Source: Stratiolaelaps scimitus (Eukaryota; Arthropoda; Arachnida; Mesostigmata; Laelapidae). From it: 64,000 nucleotides of DNA. Positions within the stretch are counted from its first letter, which is position 1. The number at the start of each line of letters is the position of its first letter. The stretch is taken from the NCBI GenBank assembly GCA_019614645.1, contig JABWDB010000035.1, forward strand, positions 62,001 to 126,000. Direction: 5' to 3'. Below the pieces are notes generated by a model. It saw only the letters and a list, made by a program, of their open reading frames with translations. It was not told the origin of the DNA and did no database searches. The translations under genes were made by a program, and so were the position numbers. Shown here piece by piece: positions 23,038 through 35,044 of the stretch.

Positions 23038-24146
23038 GAAACTAACATATGATTTGGGTGGGTGTGAACATGGAACAAAAGGATTAAGGCTGGCCTACGT
23101 GGTGGTACTCTACAGCGAAAACGACTGAAAGGTACGAATTTGTATTTAGTCTTCGTTTCGCTCGATGTTCCTATAAAAGGCTAAAACATATCCGGATCAG
23201 CAGGGACATTTCACGATCAGGTAGGTCTCAAATTATGCTCTACTACTGATGTAAGCGTAGAAAAATGCCTCGCAATATTTTGGTAGCGAACATCGATTCA
23301 ATATGGGACGCACGACCGACTGATGCTGCATTGTGCAACTGCATGTTCAGTAGCATTGTTGTAAAATATGTTATAAGGTAAATTGCCGCTTGTTATCGAT
23401 ATAGTCAAAGATGGAACTGATGCGGCACGCTTATATCGCACAACGCAAGCCTGATTAGAAAAATATTGGACGACCGAAAATGTGATGAGTTTGTGCCTGT
23501 GATCAGCTGTCTCAGAAAGTGTCTCTGAACCCCCGACCCGGCTAATCCTTCATTAACAACATTCTCCAAGTTCCAACATTATTTGAAAAATATTTAGCCA
23601 CTTCTACTGAAGTTATTTACTTATAAAAGTGGGTGACAATTGTACCCGCTCTACGTGAAATACATTTAAGAACAGCCTTCTCTATATATATATCCTTAGT
23701 AGAATATTTAAACATTTTTGAGGTGACTCTGAGCTGTCCCTCCCTATGTGACAGGTCCCGGAACCACCATTGCGACTTACCAGAGTGTAGAGATGTTCAC
23801 ACTTGCCTGTTGCGAATACATTAAGTATATATATATATATATATATAGGGGACCGCAGTCTGGGAGGTCACATCAGCAGAACTGGGAGAGATTAAGAACG
23901 GGAAGGTATACGCAGAAGTTTGTGGCCGAAGAACATACATTCGTCTTGTTCTACCACATTTAGGCGTGTACGCCTGAGGGCGACTCTAGCCATTTATCGT
24001 TTGGATAACTGAGTAAGGTTACAAAACAGGAAACCATCCCTGGCGGGAGTCGAACCCGCGACCTTTGGATTAGAAGTCCAACGCGCTATCCACTGCGCTA
24101 CAGGGACACATGTGTGTAGCTGCGTTATATATATATATAACGCATC
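23036..24146 (-). repeat. Right arm of the 1.1-kb inverted repeat
   Basis: This is the inverted copy of 471-1589, including the tRNA-Arg and the internal (TA)n tracts (shortened at 23685-23695, 23826-23847). It is bounded by TA arrays on both sides (23012-23037 and 24126-24170). Confidence 0.85.
24035..24107 (-). tRNA. tRNA-Arg(TCT), second copy
   Basis: Its 73 bases are identical to the tRNA at 510-582, with the same complete cloverleaf and anticodon TCT, on the minus strand. The copy belongs to the inverted 1.1-kb repeat, so both copies share a recent origin. Confidence 0.9.
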
Positions 24147-26844
24147 TACGCATCTATATATATATATATCTAAAGGTTTATTAAAGGAGCTGCAATTTTA
24201 CAATGCTTAAGTTACAACAATATAAAATGTATATATATAAAGTACAGGAAGACTATTGAGCATATGGCGGAAAATTCGATTGTGCTTAAGCGTGAGTGTC
24301 CGAAACATCACGTTCTTATTAACTAGGTAAAAACGCTTACCTTGTGTCGTTTTATTTATTGTGCGTTTTAACATATGCTGAAATTAGTGACGCCGTTGGC
24401 TAGAGGAGGGCGGGGTATCAGACCAATGGTCACCTTTGAGGGAGGCGATGGCTGCTATTGCCGCATTGTACACCAAGCGAGAGAAAGACGCTGCAGAAGG
24501 AACAAGGGACCCTACAAATCAGCAACTGTGATTCGAACAGCAAACTATGAAATGTGGCTGTCATCGTTTATCAAAATTTAATAGACTTCGGATGATTGCT
24601 TCATGGTGAAAATAAGTACAATAATAACATCGAAGCGAGAAGTGACACATAACACACGATCTTCGTCAAGAAAAACGCATAGTCAACAACAGAGCGATCA
24701 ATTAACCGAATGTGACCACGATACAACAATGTCGTAAGACAAAGAAACACCATTGCTGGCTGCCCTCATTGACATCGTGGAGGCAGCGGCACCAGCGACA
24801 ATCAAGTTGGGAGATGCGTCATTTTGAGGTCGCCGACGACCGATGAGCAGCAGCAATGACAACGACTTCGACGGCAACACACATACAACAATATATATAT
24901 ATATATATATATTTGTACGAAGAGTTTCCCAATAGGGTGGCAGCACAGCCAGCATGTGTCTCTGCGTGTCGGGTGCTGTGAGCGTGTGTCATACGAGTGC
25001 CATAGTATCTCTATCGCTTGCTTATCTGCTGTTACCTTTTACCAGCGGGCTGCGCGCGTCTCTGTCTGGTGTAGTGATCGTCTATGACGATTGCCTATGG
25101 CGTTGTATATTGCTCGTGTACACGCGGTGGTGAAGCTGCGCAGACATCGATTTACCGCGATATTTACCCACTGATCGGTGGTGCCGAGCGAAATGTAGCG
25201 AGATGTGATATAGTGATATAGTGGTTGGCTATTTTATGTGTGCCAGTGTCTGGAGCGCGGGCCCGATCATCTTGGATCGTCTCATCGGTAGCCAAACAAC
25301 ACAACAACGGTCAGTGACACAATGAAGAGAAGACAGTAATGAGAGCTGTCAAGCGAACAAGAAAATGACAGCTTTGTCAATGGACTGAACTTCGTCAACT
25401 ATGTCGTTGACGTGAGATGAAGTTGCATACAAAGAAAATGACGCTTCGACATATATATATCGCTCGTTCTAATTGCCGACAATAGGGTTCCGAATGATTT
25501 CCCCGAGTATATCTCGAATTCATAGCAACAACACGGCTATATTTGCTATATACACTGAATCAAGTCCACTCAAGGCTTTTCACATCCGTGCTCAGGTAAC
25601 ACTATACAGGAAAGCTTGCATACGTGTGCAATAGAAATTAGTAGTAGTTTGATCGTCACAGCTGATGTTACAGTAATTCCGCGCAAAACAATTTGTCCTC
25701 ATGTTCTTCAATAACAGTTCCGAAGAGATAAAACATTTTCTATAAGGCAGGCGAAGTATGCTACAGACTCAGGAGTTCCATCCGTCTAAAACGAAGTTTC
25801 TTAAGAACAGGCAAGAAAGCCCCTGTCGAAATGCAGTTGCGATCTGAGTGGAGTGCTTTCGTAGGGTGATTTGGAAATACCTGGCAGTGCACTCACCTGA
25901 TGACGATGTACGACACACACCGCATCTCGATCAGTAGCGAATAGCTGTGATGGCTAAATGGTTAAAGGCATTAACTAAGGACAGCGATTCATACGTTCGT
26001 AACTAAAGTATTGTACGTTCAAATAAAAAAAGTCCAGTGCACACAACCCGGCAGAAGCTATTGTCTGACTCCTCGATGAGCCAGGATCGTGGAAAGACGT
26101 TAGCAGATTAATGGGCACAACTAATAATGTCCCAATAGCAGCAGGCCTTTTGGGACGAACGGGTCGAGTGATCTAGGCTTGATCCATCACAATATGATAT
26201 CAGCATATGGGTAGTCCGGTCATGACCCATCATCCAGTACCAGGTTACGGAGTTGCTGCGAGCAGAGAGAGCATAACCATCATTGGCCAAAAGTGATCAA
26301 GTTGATTGAGCGTTATTCGTTGCCGTCACACTTGAGGAACCACAAGAAACATGTACGCAAAAACACAAATGAAAAAACCCCTCATCGAAATACAACATCT
26401 AAACCCTAGCTGGGCAGCTACGCAGCAAATTCAAAACCCTAAAGCTACAAGACCATTTTAATAAACCCTAATCAACTTGATTCAGATGAAGATTATCTCA
26501 AGGTAGAATATGTCGTACAACCCTTGCGAAATGCAACACTGTGCACAAATCAAAGCGGCATATGCATGTCACGCACATTCACTGTCATATCGAGATATAA
26601 ATGTATCAATTGTTTTTATGTATTTATCATGTGTTCGTACAACGAGTAGTTAAAAACAACATTGAGCCATCCAGAAAAAAAAGAACAGCATAAAGCAGTC
26701 GTTATCCGTTAGGGAGGATACGGCGGGTATCGTATTCTTTTTTTGTGAGTGTGTGTGTGTATGTGTGATATGCCAGCCAGACCTTCCTCCCATACATGTT
26801 GCTTGATGCTGAACTTAGCTGAGACGTGAAGGTGAGCAGTTCCA

Positions 26845-26882
26845 TATATAAGAGAAGCCTCGCCGTTCGCACGTTCACATTA
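26845..26882 (+). promoter_or_regulatory. Candidate TATA/Inr core promoter without assigned gene
   Basis: TATATAAG at 26845-26852 is followed 33 bases later by TTCACATT, an initiator-like A. A short uORF (11 codons) begins at the ATG near 26919. No downstream coding exon was recognised on the plus strand, so the call rests only on spacing. Confidence 0.3.
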
Positions 26883-27214
26883 CAAAAAAACCGCCGTCGT
26901 GCGAGTTCTCTTCAAGCCATGACAGGCTCGCGAACGCATCACAGTTACAGATAAACACATACACACAGATGGTTTAGCGAGTGTTCGATAAACATTCATT
27001 TTATCTGCGTTCTTCGGTTCACACTTTCACACCATCTCATTCCGCTGTGTTCGCTTCTTCTGTCGCCATCAGATATCGCGACAACGACAATCACATACAC
27101 ACACACACACACACATATCAATTAGCAGGCGACTGGCTACTATTAGCTAGCTGTTATGAACATCTGTCTATCAGTTCGTAGATCTACCTACACACTTCAT
27201 TGCACACGACACGA

Positions 27215-27216
<2 letters not shown>

Positions 27217-27247
<31 letters not shown>
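27217..27247. repeat. (TA)n microsatellite
   Basis: A TA tract of about 30 bases followed by GATA-type repeats. Confidence 0.95.
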
Positions 27248-27248
<1 letters not shown>

Positions 27249-27592
27249 ATAGCTAGATAGATATACAGATATGTTCTGCTGGTGCGTGTACAAAATTAAT
27301 CAAGAGCTCAAAATCAGTTAAGAATCTTCGCAGCTTTTTCTGTTAGTGATGCGTGACACATGTGCACGAGCGCAATCGATCTAGAACCATATAACTGAGC
27401 TATGGTAAAAATCTGTCGGACGAATTCGAGTGTTTCGTGCTCGACAAGCAGGGAGGGTGTGCCGACCAATCAAAAATTGAGCACCGCTAAATTTTACTTT
27501 CTGATCACATCTATCACACAGATTTGACAATGTCCACGGTACACCTGCTTTCGGCATTGTTTCATAAGGCGGACCCCGTTAAATGCAACTGT

Positions 27593-27666
27593 GCCGCAGT
27601 GGGGATCGAACCCGTGTGTGTATCTACCTGTATCCTCCGATCGCAAGGCCCACTACCATGGGGCTA
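27593..27666 (-). repeat. tRNA-derived SINE / pseudo-tRNA
   Basis: The minus strand shows an A-box-like TAGCCCCATGGTAGTGGG and a B-box GGGTTCGATCCCC, separated by an insertion rich in TACAGGTAGATACACAC. The 3' side ends CTGCGGCAC but has no matching 5' acceptor strand. The poly(A) run that ends the neighbouring non-LTR element abuts its 5' end. Confidence 0.5.
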
Positions 27667-29640
27667 TTTTTTTTATGAGATCAAAGGCAAAATGCATTGT
27701 GCAGACCCGACTTCACGACTAAGGTATTCGTCTAGTACTATGGGACTCTCATCCACCAAAACCCTGGGCCTCTTCGACTTGGGCCTCGATCCGGAACTGA
27801 TTTCTGTATTACTTCAGCGCAAGGCTCGCAGGGGCGGTCAGTTCGTGGATTGAAGTCCATTCCCGCTCGGGCCAATTCTCTCACTCGCGCAGGGCGAGTC
27901 GGAAGCGATCCCGCAAAGGCTCGGAGGGGCCGCTGCGTCGTTGCCATGTTCAGTCTTCGCTTACATCACCTCCTCAACATAGGAGTTGATAGCTTGCCAA
28001 GCTTCCTCGCTTTCGAGCATGTTCATTCATTTCATTGGTATCCACTGAGAAGGGCCGCCGCAGTTTTTTTTCAAGGGGAGTTTTATTCTCCTCAAGGCGT
28101 GTGAAGCTCTCGAGCGTGTACATTATCGGGCGATACATTATCGATCTCGACAGTATCACTGCACATACAGATGGGCTTGCTTCCAGACCTGTCCTATGCA
28201 GGTGTGCCTGTAAGCACCCATGGCCTGTCAGCGCCGGGTTCGTGTGTCGCTTCGCTAGTTCCCGATCTGCAAGTTGCCACGGCACAGTCCGCGCAAGGGC
28301 CAAGGCCGTCCCCGTGGATATTGTGCGGTAGCCTCTGCTTATCCGGAGAGATAAAACCCATTGGGTTTTCTTAAGCAACTCCGTGTTCTTCTCAGACTTC
28401 ATCGCCGTTTCCCAGATTTGCCACAGCGTGTCTCACGTAAGCAATGTCGGTCATCCCTTTATCCAGTATGACTCCGAAATGCCTTGCCTCTTTCTGAGGG
28501 GAGATTTGGTGCCCACTCTGTTCGATATCCAGTCCTCGGCACCGCTTTCTCTCAATCTATAGGATGGCTTCCGTCTTCTCTGGAGTGAGTTTCAGGAGGT
28601 GCCGGTTCATCCACTCCGCAACTAGGTAAAGGGCTTCGTTGCCTTTGTGCTCCAAGGTCGTTTATTCCTGCCACTGACCACCAGGACGAGGTCATCAGCA
28701 TATGCCACTGGTCTTACACCCTCCGGCATCTCGAGGTTTAGCACTCCGTCATAGGCCAGCTTCCACAGGATTCAGTCCAGAATGGACCCCTGCGGGACAC
28801 CAGGGTTAACCTCGTACTCTACCGAGTCAACTAGGAGGATCTTGCGTTCTTCCAGATAACGTCGGAGGTAGGGGGTATCCCCTTCTCTGTTAGGGCATCC
28901 AGAACTACTGCTCAGTTCATCGAATTGAAAGCATTCTGGACATTAAGGAGCACCACCAGGCAAAGCCCCTGGTCTTCTGCGACTTGTTTCTTTCCTTCTC
29001 GGAGACCTCCATCACGCTTTCTAGCGCCGAAAGAGTGGATCTGCCTCTTCTGAAGCCATGTTGCTTCTCCGAGAGGGGTCCTTTAGCCTCGAACTCGGAC
29101 ACTAGCCGCCCGGATATGACAGATTCCAGAGCCTTGCCTATTGTGCAGAGGAGACACAGAGGCCTGTGCGCCGACGGAATACCCGGTGGCTTCCCAGACT
29201 TGGGGCAAGGTACCAGTCCGGCACTTTTTAATTCCTTTGGGAACCTGCCCGCCGCCGTCGTCATCGGTTATTTCTGTGATGATCGGCTCTCTGTTTAGTC
29301 CTACGGCCCTCAGTTTTTTGTATGTCGGTTGCTTTCCGCCTTGGATGTCGTGATGTCTTTCCGCCTTATGCCTTATGATGCATAAGCTGATTTTTTGCCC
29401 TACTGCATTCTCTTTGCATTGCTCTTCTTATCTTCTGAGTTATTCTCGGCATTCTCTCGCACTCCCTTGATTCCCTCTCTATACTGTACGCAGACGTAGC
29501 ATTTCGGAATCTCCCTCTTACAGTACTTCGCGATATGGTCATTTCTGCCGCATCGGTAGCCTTTGGCGCGTTTGCTTCCTTCCTGTCACTGGTCCTGACT
29601 TCCTTGCACTCACGAGCCAGGTACAATTACTTTAGGCTCA
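27667..29640 (-). mobile_element. Degenerate non-LTR retrotransposon (R1/I/Jockey-like)
   Basis: Minus strand, in order: a basic pre-RT segment (29366-29626), then the reverse transcriptase start (28917-29264) with FPKELKSAGLVPCPKSGKPP and LSEKQHGFRRGRST. Next come GVPQGS-like residues near 28800 and the catalytic motif PVAYADDLVLV at about 28690-28720. The thumb/C-terminal segment (27974-28402) has LALARTVPWQL and a HTNPALTGHGC motif. A T run at 27667-27675 on the plus strand is the poly(A) tail. Endonuclease and ORF1 are missing, and frameshifts and stops are many. It is a dead 5'-truncated copy. Confidence 0.8.
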
Positions 29641-29769
29641 AATCTATTTGGCCACTACCGAGTTAATGAGGGACCCATTTTGCACTTTTTTCTGCATCCT
29701 CAGATATTTTTTAAATAATAATTCGACGGCATGTGTTACGAAGTACGCCAATTATAGCAGATAAAGTCC

Positions 29770-30245
29770 TCAGTGACCAAGCTCGGGTTTCCTCAAAAGC
29801 GTTTTCGATAATTTCGATCCTTTCGTCGAATCGAGATTCGTGAAGGGATGGTTATTAATGTCCCAGTCGCTTTGTCTAAACTGCGCACACCAACGGGGTT
29901 CATTAATGTCCCAGTCGCTTTGCCTAAACTGCGCACACCAACGGTACACCTGTCGTCGACTCAGGGCATTATGTCCGTGCACACTAATCAACTCTCGATG
30001 GATTTCAGCTGGACATTTCTTCTGTTGAAACATAAACCTGACTCTTTCCCTCTGAGAATACAAGTCTGAGGGACCTGCTCCGCCGGTTGCCATTTCGAAC
30101 GCCCAACGAAAGCCGAATGCTGGCGGCTTTCCCGCCGTCTGTTAGCTAATTGTAGTGCCTCACTACCCGCCAAGTTTGAATTCAAACCGGCCAATAATAA
30201 GAATTCGAAGACGATAGGAGTACGGCTTTTTTTGGGTCAACCTAA
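29770..30245 (-). mobile_element. mariner fragment with 5' end and transposase HTH
   Basis: The terminal repeat begins TTAGGTTGACCCA (minus, from 30245) with TA at 30246-30247. The transposase N terminus (30093 downward) reads RERVRFMFQQKKCPAEIHRE and QVYRWCAQFRQSDWDIN, the HTH of mariner/SETMAR-type enzymes. The segment WCAQFRQSDWDIN is present twice, from a tandem duplication of about 40 bp at 29855-29942. The catalytic domain and other end are absent. Confidence 0.75.
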
Positions 30246-30827
30246 TATAAGGGGTCCGTCCGATGAAGCAATACAGGGAGCAGTACCGTGGACGTTGAAT
30301 TTTTTCTGAGAGTCAGCTCTTTACTTTAGGAGACAAGACCAAACTCGGGACTCTCAACGATTTACTTGCGCTTCTCAAAGTGACCATGAAATCTCAAGTA
30401 GGGTTATTGGGAGACTGGGCCGACCAGATTTCTAACTGAATGTAAAACCTAACAGAAATATGTTCCTTCAGTATTTCACAGGTTGAGAGGAAATGTTCGT
30501 TCCATTAAATATACCAAGGTTTTCTAACATAATTAGTCATGTAACAAAAACAGGTTATTTTAGAGGTTGAGGTTATGGTCGTGTTCGTTGACTAAAAGAA
30601 CTGCAGTTTTTCATGTTTAAGTTCTCTTATTTAGCTCAGTTATTTTGATGCTTGCTTAGCCAGCAAACATCTTAGCCGGAAGATGTTCCTGCAAGAGCTG
30701 GGTCAATCTCCCGCTAAAATATTCAATGCTCAACGCATCACAATTAGTATCACATAACATTAATACAACGGGATTTTGATACGTCCTCGATAATTGCTCA
30801 TTCTTCTTTTTTTGACCTTGACCGAAG

Positions 30828-31146
30828 CGGTTTGACCTTGAGACAACAGGCTTCAAGGGGCCTATTCGAATTACTCAGATCGGAGCTCTGGCTTGCCATC
30901 TCGATCACAGGCTCACTGAAATTGCGCCGTTCTCGCAGTTTGTCAACAATGAGAAGACGGTCGAGCAGAAGGCAGAGAAAATTACAGGTATATGTCTGTC
31001 AATTTAACCTTTTGCTTGCACTTCGCATGTTACCTATAACTTTGTAGCTCATCAGGAGGGCTCATTGTGAGTGGATTTGTCGAAAGATCAATGGGACAAA
31101 AGCCTTCTACAGACTTGCTCATGAACCCCGCCAGATACCTTCGCCA
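30828..31146 (+). pseudogene. DEDDh 3'-5' exonuclease-like fragment
   Basis: A plus-strand segment 30828-30987 encodes RFDLETTGFKGPIRITQIGA, with the Exo I signature D-x-E. It is followed by a segment with FSQFVNNEKTVEQKAEKITG, and a possible donor (GGTATATG) follows at 30988. A second piece at about 31048-31146 reads EWICRKINGTKAF then RLAHEP, like the Exo II region of the same fold. The phases of the two pieces do not join cleanly and stops follow, so I call it a pseudogene or gene relic. TREX, DnaQ-like and transposon-borne exonucleases are all possible sources. Confidence 0.4.
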
Positions 31147-31149
31147 AAC

Positions 31150-33030
31150 GGAGATGCATTCGAAATGGCTGACATCCACGGCTAGCTTGTTTGACTCTCA
31201 GTAGAGCTGGGAATTAGATATTGCAAGATGTAGAATTCAGAGGCTGAAAACGTCGCGAAGATATGAACGTCTAAATACGTTGAATGTCTGTCCTTTGCCC
31301 TTCCGACGTAAAAACACTTGCATTTCCTTCATTCAAGCAAATCGTGGAAAATCGAAATTTTCGAGCTAACCAGAAGTAGACAACCTTACTCGTGTCGTAC
31401 AATGTTACACAAGGTCAGCATTTTGTTACAGTACATGTACATTGCTATTTCCAGGGCGGTCGTGGGACTATCTGCAAAGCTACCCGGCAATCAGAGAGGC
31501 TCTGCGTCTTTTTTCAGTGTTCTTGAGATCCCTTCCAGTTGGCGGCGATCCGTTATATCTTGCTTTTCCATAATGGGAAAGCCTTTGACTTTCGTGTGCT
31601 CCGGCGAGAAATAGAAAACTGTGGTCAGGGTATTGGCATTACGAATATTAAATATCTCGATAGTATGGACGCCTTCCGGAAGTACTCATTGGCCATCGTA
31701 TGGACTTGACGCCGTTAGTAGAAGGTGATTAACTTAGATACTAAATTAATATCAGATATTTATTACATTTCATTATACCACTTTAAATTATACAATAATT
31801 AGAGAAGTTGCCAATTCATTTTTCAAGTTTCAGCACGTTAATTAGGCCAAGGTAACACATTGTATTTGTGACTGACTCTGAAATTTACCAATACACACTT
31901 TATCATTCAAATAAATCTAATTTCTATTACGCTGCCGACTAAGGTAAGTTGGCCATGTAAGTGCAAGGACAGTTGTAAATACATACGGAATTGTTCTGGT
32001 AGACCTCAGAACAATAAGCATAAAATCTGCATAAAATAGATAGTTCCTTATATTTAATAACAGCGAAACAACAATAACATACGAATAAGTCCACGACACG
32101 GGTATATTTTCGTTAGGTATATTTGAATTGGATTGAATAGCTAACACATCTCTTCATATAATTTGTGTATTTCATACAACAATGATAAAGAAATGTTGAG
32201 GTCTCTTTGAACAATTTGATTAAGTTCTATTTTGCGAATACTACTAACAGTATCATCTCCCTTCATCCACCAAGGATTATCAATAATCGTATGGGCACTG
32301 TTCATCTGAAAAGGGTGTTTCCAACAGACATCTCAACGTTCATATCTGGTTCATCATAAAGCATCTCGAGGTATCGCTTGCATCGTAGTTATCCCTCGAA
32401 ATATTTTAAGCTCATGGCCTATCTTAAAGCTGTTAGCGAAACGCTCTACGCACTCTAGATAGTTCCGTCGAGTGTGAATGTGAAACAAAATGAGAGAATT
32501 TCACACGTTAGATCCAAATACAGCTGACAGCTTCGTTTCAATTGATGCACGAGATAAGTTACTCGCAACAACGAGGTCCACTGTCGAGTCGAACATGAAC
32601 AGTTGCCGGTGAATTTTTCACGATAATTAATGTTTCATCATTAATTCGCACGGTATTATGTCATACATACCTCAGTACCTAGTAAAATGGAAAAGTGGTA
32701 AAACAACAAACGTGTGGGAGGGGGTCAGCTCGTGTAAACAGAGCATATACCCATCTATGAATAAACGTGTTTATTCACACTGACCAGCCCGATCAGTGAG
32801 ACTGGTCGATCACGGCATTCTCCAGCGTGATACAAATTCCGCGCAAACATTATTGCATTTTCTACATAAACAGTTCGAGTTCGGTGGTAGTCCTCTGACT
32901 TTCACATTGAACTTCGTGTATTATTTTCGCGTAATATGTCGATTCGTTCCGACACATTACGCCCTCCATTTATCGTTGGTCATCGCACCCATATTGACGT
33001 AATATTCCGAGCGATATCCGAGTCTATTTT
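31150..33030. other. Non-coding stretch; no gene recognised
   Basis: An AT-rich stretch with short ORFs only (31318-31614 plus, 31917-32147 minus), neither showing a known motif. No microsatellite of note. Confidence 0.45.
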
Positions 33031-33035
33031 TACAT

Positions 33036-34339
33036 TTTTTTTCGTTGACCACCCACGACCTTGTTGGTGGCAAGTTTATTAAGACAAAATTACATGTACA
33101 TGATTACTTCATAATTTTTGGCTGTGTTCTTCTTTCCCTTGTACGGACGCGCTTGCCGGGCCATCTCCGCACGCTCCTTGCGCGAGATGACCTCCTCTGC
33201 AAACTCTTGCACTGCTTCCCACATTTCTGCACTCTCCAGCATATGCTGTATTAAGTTCTGAGTGGTTACGTTGTCTCCCATCCATCTTGAGTCTTTCCTC
33301 TTGAAAAGCGTCACACTGCAGCAGTGTATGTTCTGCGTCGTTCTCTGCCCCACTGTCGCAGTGGATACAAAAGGGCGATTCTACCTTCTTAGATTTATGA
33401 AGGTATTTCGCAAAACACCCGTGCCCGCCGAGCAACTGGGTCAGTCTGTAGGTGGTTTCACCATGTTCTCGGTGGAACCACCCGCTTAGGTCGAGGATGA
33501 TGAACTTGGTCCACCTCGACGTCCCTCCCTGATCCCACTCTGCTTGTATCTCTCTGATGCTTTCATCTCTTACTGCCACTGGGCCAGCATTGGGGGCTCT
33601 GCCCAACTTGGCCCTTTCTTCTACCTTCAGGTCCCAAGAGACCATCCGGCTCAGGACCAGGGCCGTGAGGGTGGCCTTGGTCCTGTATGCACGGCACACG
33701 CGCAGTGCCAGGACACGCTGCGTTTTCCTTAGCGCTTTCACGTTGCACTTCTTCTTCAGCACCTGTCGCCAAATCGGCGATGCGTAGAGCACCACCGATT
33801 CTGCAACAGTTACCAACAGACGCCTTTTGCCCTCGCTGGCACCCCATGTTCTCGGCATGCGCCGGCAGAGGTTTGTTGCCGCCTGCTCCGCCTTCTTGGT
33901 GGCATATCGTACGTGAGCACTAAAGGTCATGCCTTGGTCCAGCATGACCCCCAGGTACTTCACCTCCTTCTTCGGGGTAACCACTTGGGTCCCGTGCATC
34001 AGGGCCATGGGGCATTCAGCAGTTTCCTCCCTATTAGGAAGATGGCCTCTGTCTTCACCGGTGCGAGGCGAAGCCCGTGGGCGGTCATCCAAGCCTCCAC
34101 CTGGGCGATGGCCTCGTTCGCCTTCCTTTTAATGTCGCTTTCTTTTTTGTCCTTGATAACGAGCACCAGGTCATCTGCATACGCCACCGGTGTGTCCTCT
34201 TCTGGGTAGTCTAGCCTCAGCACGTCATCGTAGGCCACGTTCCGCAGTATCGGCCCTAAGACCGATCCCTGTGGTACGCCCGCCGTCATTTCGTGCTCTG
34301 CTCCCTCCCAGTTGATCCTCCGTTCGCTGAGGTAGCCGA
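33036..34339 (-). mobile_element. Second non-LTR retrotransposon, 3' half of reverse transcriptase
   Basis: Minus strand: AGVPQGSVLGP near 34270, PVAYADDLVLVIKDKKESD near 34180, then a frameshift near 34010 into 33109-34008. That piece covers KYLGVMLD, the TLTALVLSRMVSWDL thumb segment and a C-terminal CIHCDSGAENDAEHTLLQC zinc-knuckle-like cluster. Another frameshift near 33290 leads to the tail ending at 33090. A poly(A) signal (AATAAA at 33075-33080, complement) and an A run at 33035-33042 mark the 3' end. The element is truncated in the RT domain at 34339, where an inverted copy begins. Confidence 0.8.
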
Positions 34340-34600
34340 GACTACCCAGAAGAGATCACACCGGTGGCGTATGCAGATGACCTGGTGCTCATTATCAAGG
34401 ACAAAAAAGAAAGCGACATTAAAAGAAAGGCGAACGAGGCCATCGCCCAGGTGGAGGCTTGGATGACCGCCCACGGGCTTCGCCTCGCACCGGAGAAGAC
34501 AGAGGCTATCTTCCTAATAGGGATGAAACGGCTGAATGTCCCCATGGCCCTGATGCATGGGACCCAAGTGGTAGCCGCCTGGCGCCTCCGTTTTTGAGGT
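34340..34600 (+). mobile_element. Inverted copy of the RT segment of the same element
   Basis: Plus-strand 34340-34573 is the inverted counterpart of 33980-34212 with about 95% identity. It encodes PVAYADDLVLIIKDKKESD and TEAIFLIG. The two arms are separated by 127 bases containing the GVPQGS part, giving a fold-back structure. Confidence 0.8.
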
Positions 34601-34660
34601 GCGGGATTATATGCCCCATCTTTCCCAGTTTGGGAGAGTGGCAGGTCTCAGCCCTTCCGG

Positions 34661-34768
34661 AGTGCAAGCGATTTAACAGTGGAGATTTAACAGTGAAGTG
34701 CAAGCGATTTAACAGTGGAAATTTAACAGTGAAGTGCAAGCGATTTAACAGTGGAGATTTAACAGTGA
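34661..34768 (+). repeat. Three tandem 36-bp units derived from mariner sequence
   Basis: Units 34661-34696, 34697-34732 and 34733-34768 differ by one base (g/a). Each contains gcgatttaacagtgg twice in shortened form, which is the codon stretch RFNSG found in the nearby mariner copies. The unit adjoins both non-LTR-derived and mariner-derived sequence. Confidence 0.9.
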
Positions 34769-35044
34769 CCACCGAGGTGGGGCCCAGAAATCAGGTGCGA
34801 CAAGGGACGAAAGGATTGACAGAATTAAGTCTGCTTCATCAAGATGCCCCATCTTTAACAGTTGGGGAGAGTGGCAGGTCTCAGCCCTTCCGGAGTGCAA
34901 TGGAAAGGCCTCCTCCTGGGGTCTCCGCCTTCCTGATCACGGAGGGCCCGGCACCAGGTAAATATGTATCAGCCCGGCATCAAGGCGAAGGTATCAGAAG
35001 ACACCTGGTTTCTGGGCCCCACCTCGGTGGTCACTGTTAAATCG

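Larger units (their letters stand above)
24171..27590. other. Non-coding stretch; no gene recognised
   Basis: Contains (TA)n at 24891-24912 and 27217-27247, (CA)n at 27096-27113 and (GT)n near 26748-26765. A tRNA-like A-box segment (ggctaaatggttaaaggc) lies at about 25950-25970, and there is a candidate TATA promoter at 26845. No ORF with a family motif was found. Confidence 0.5.
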
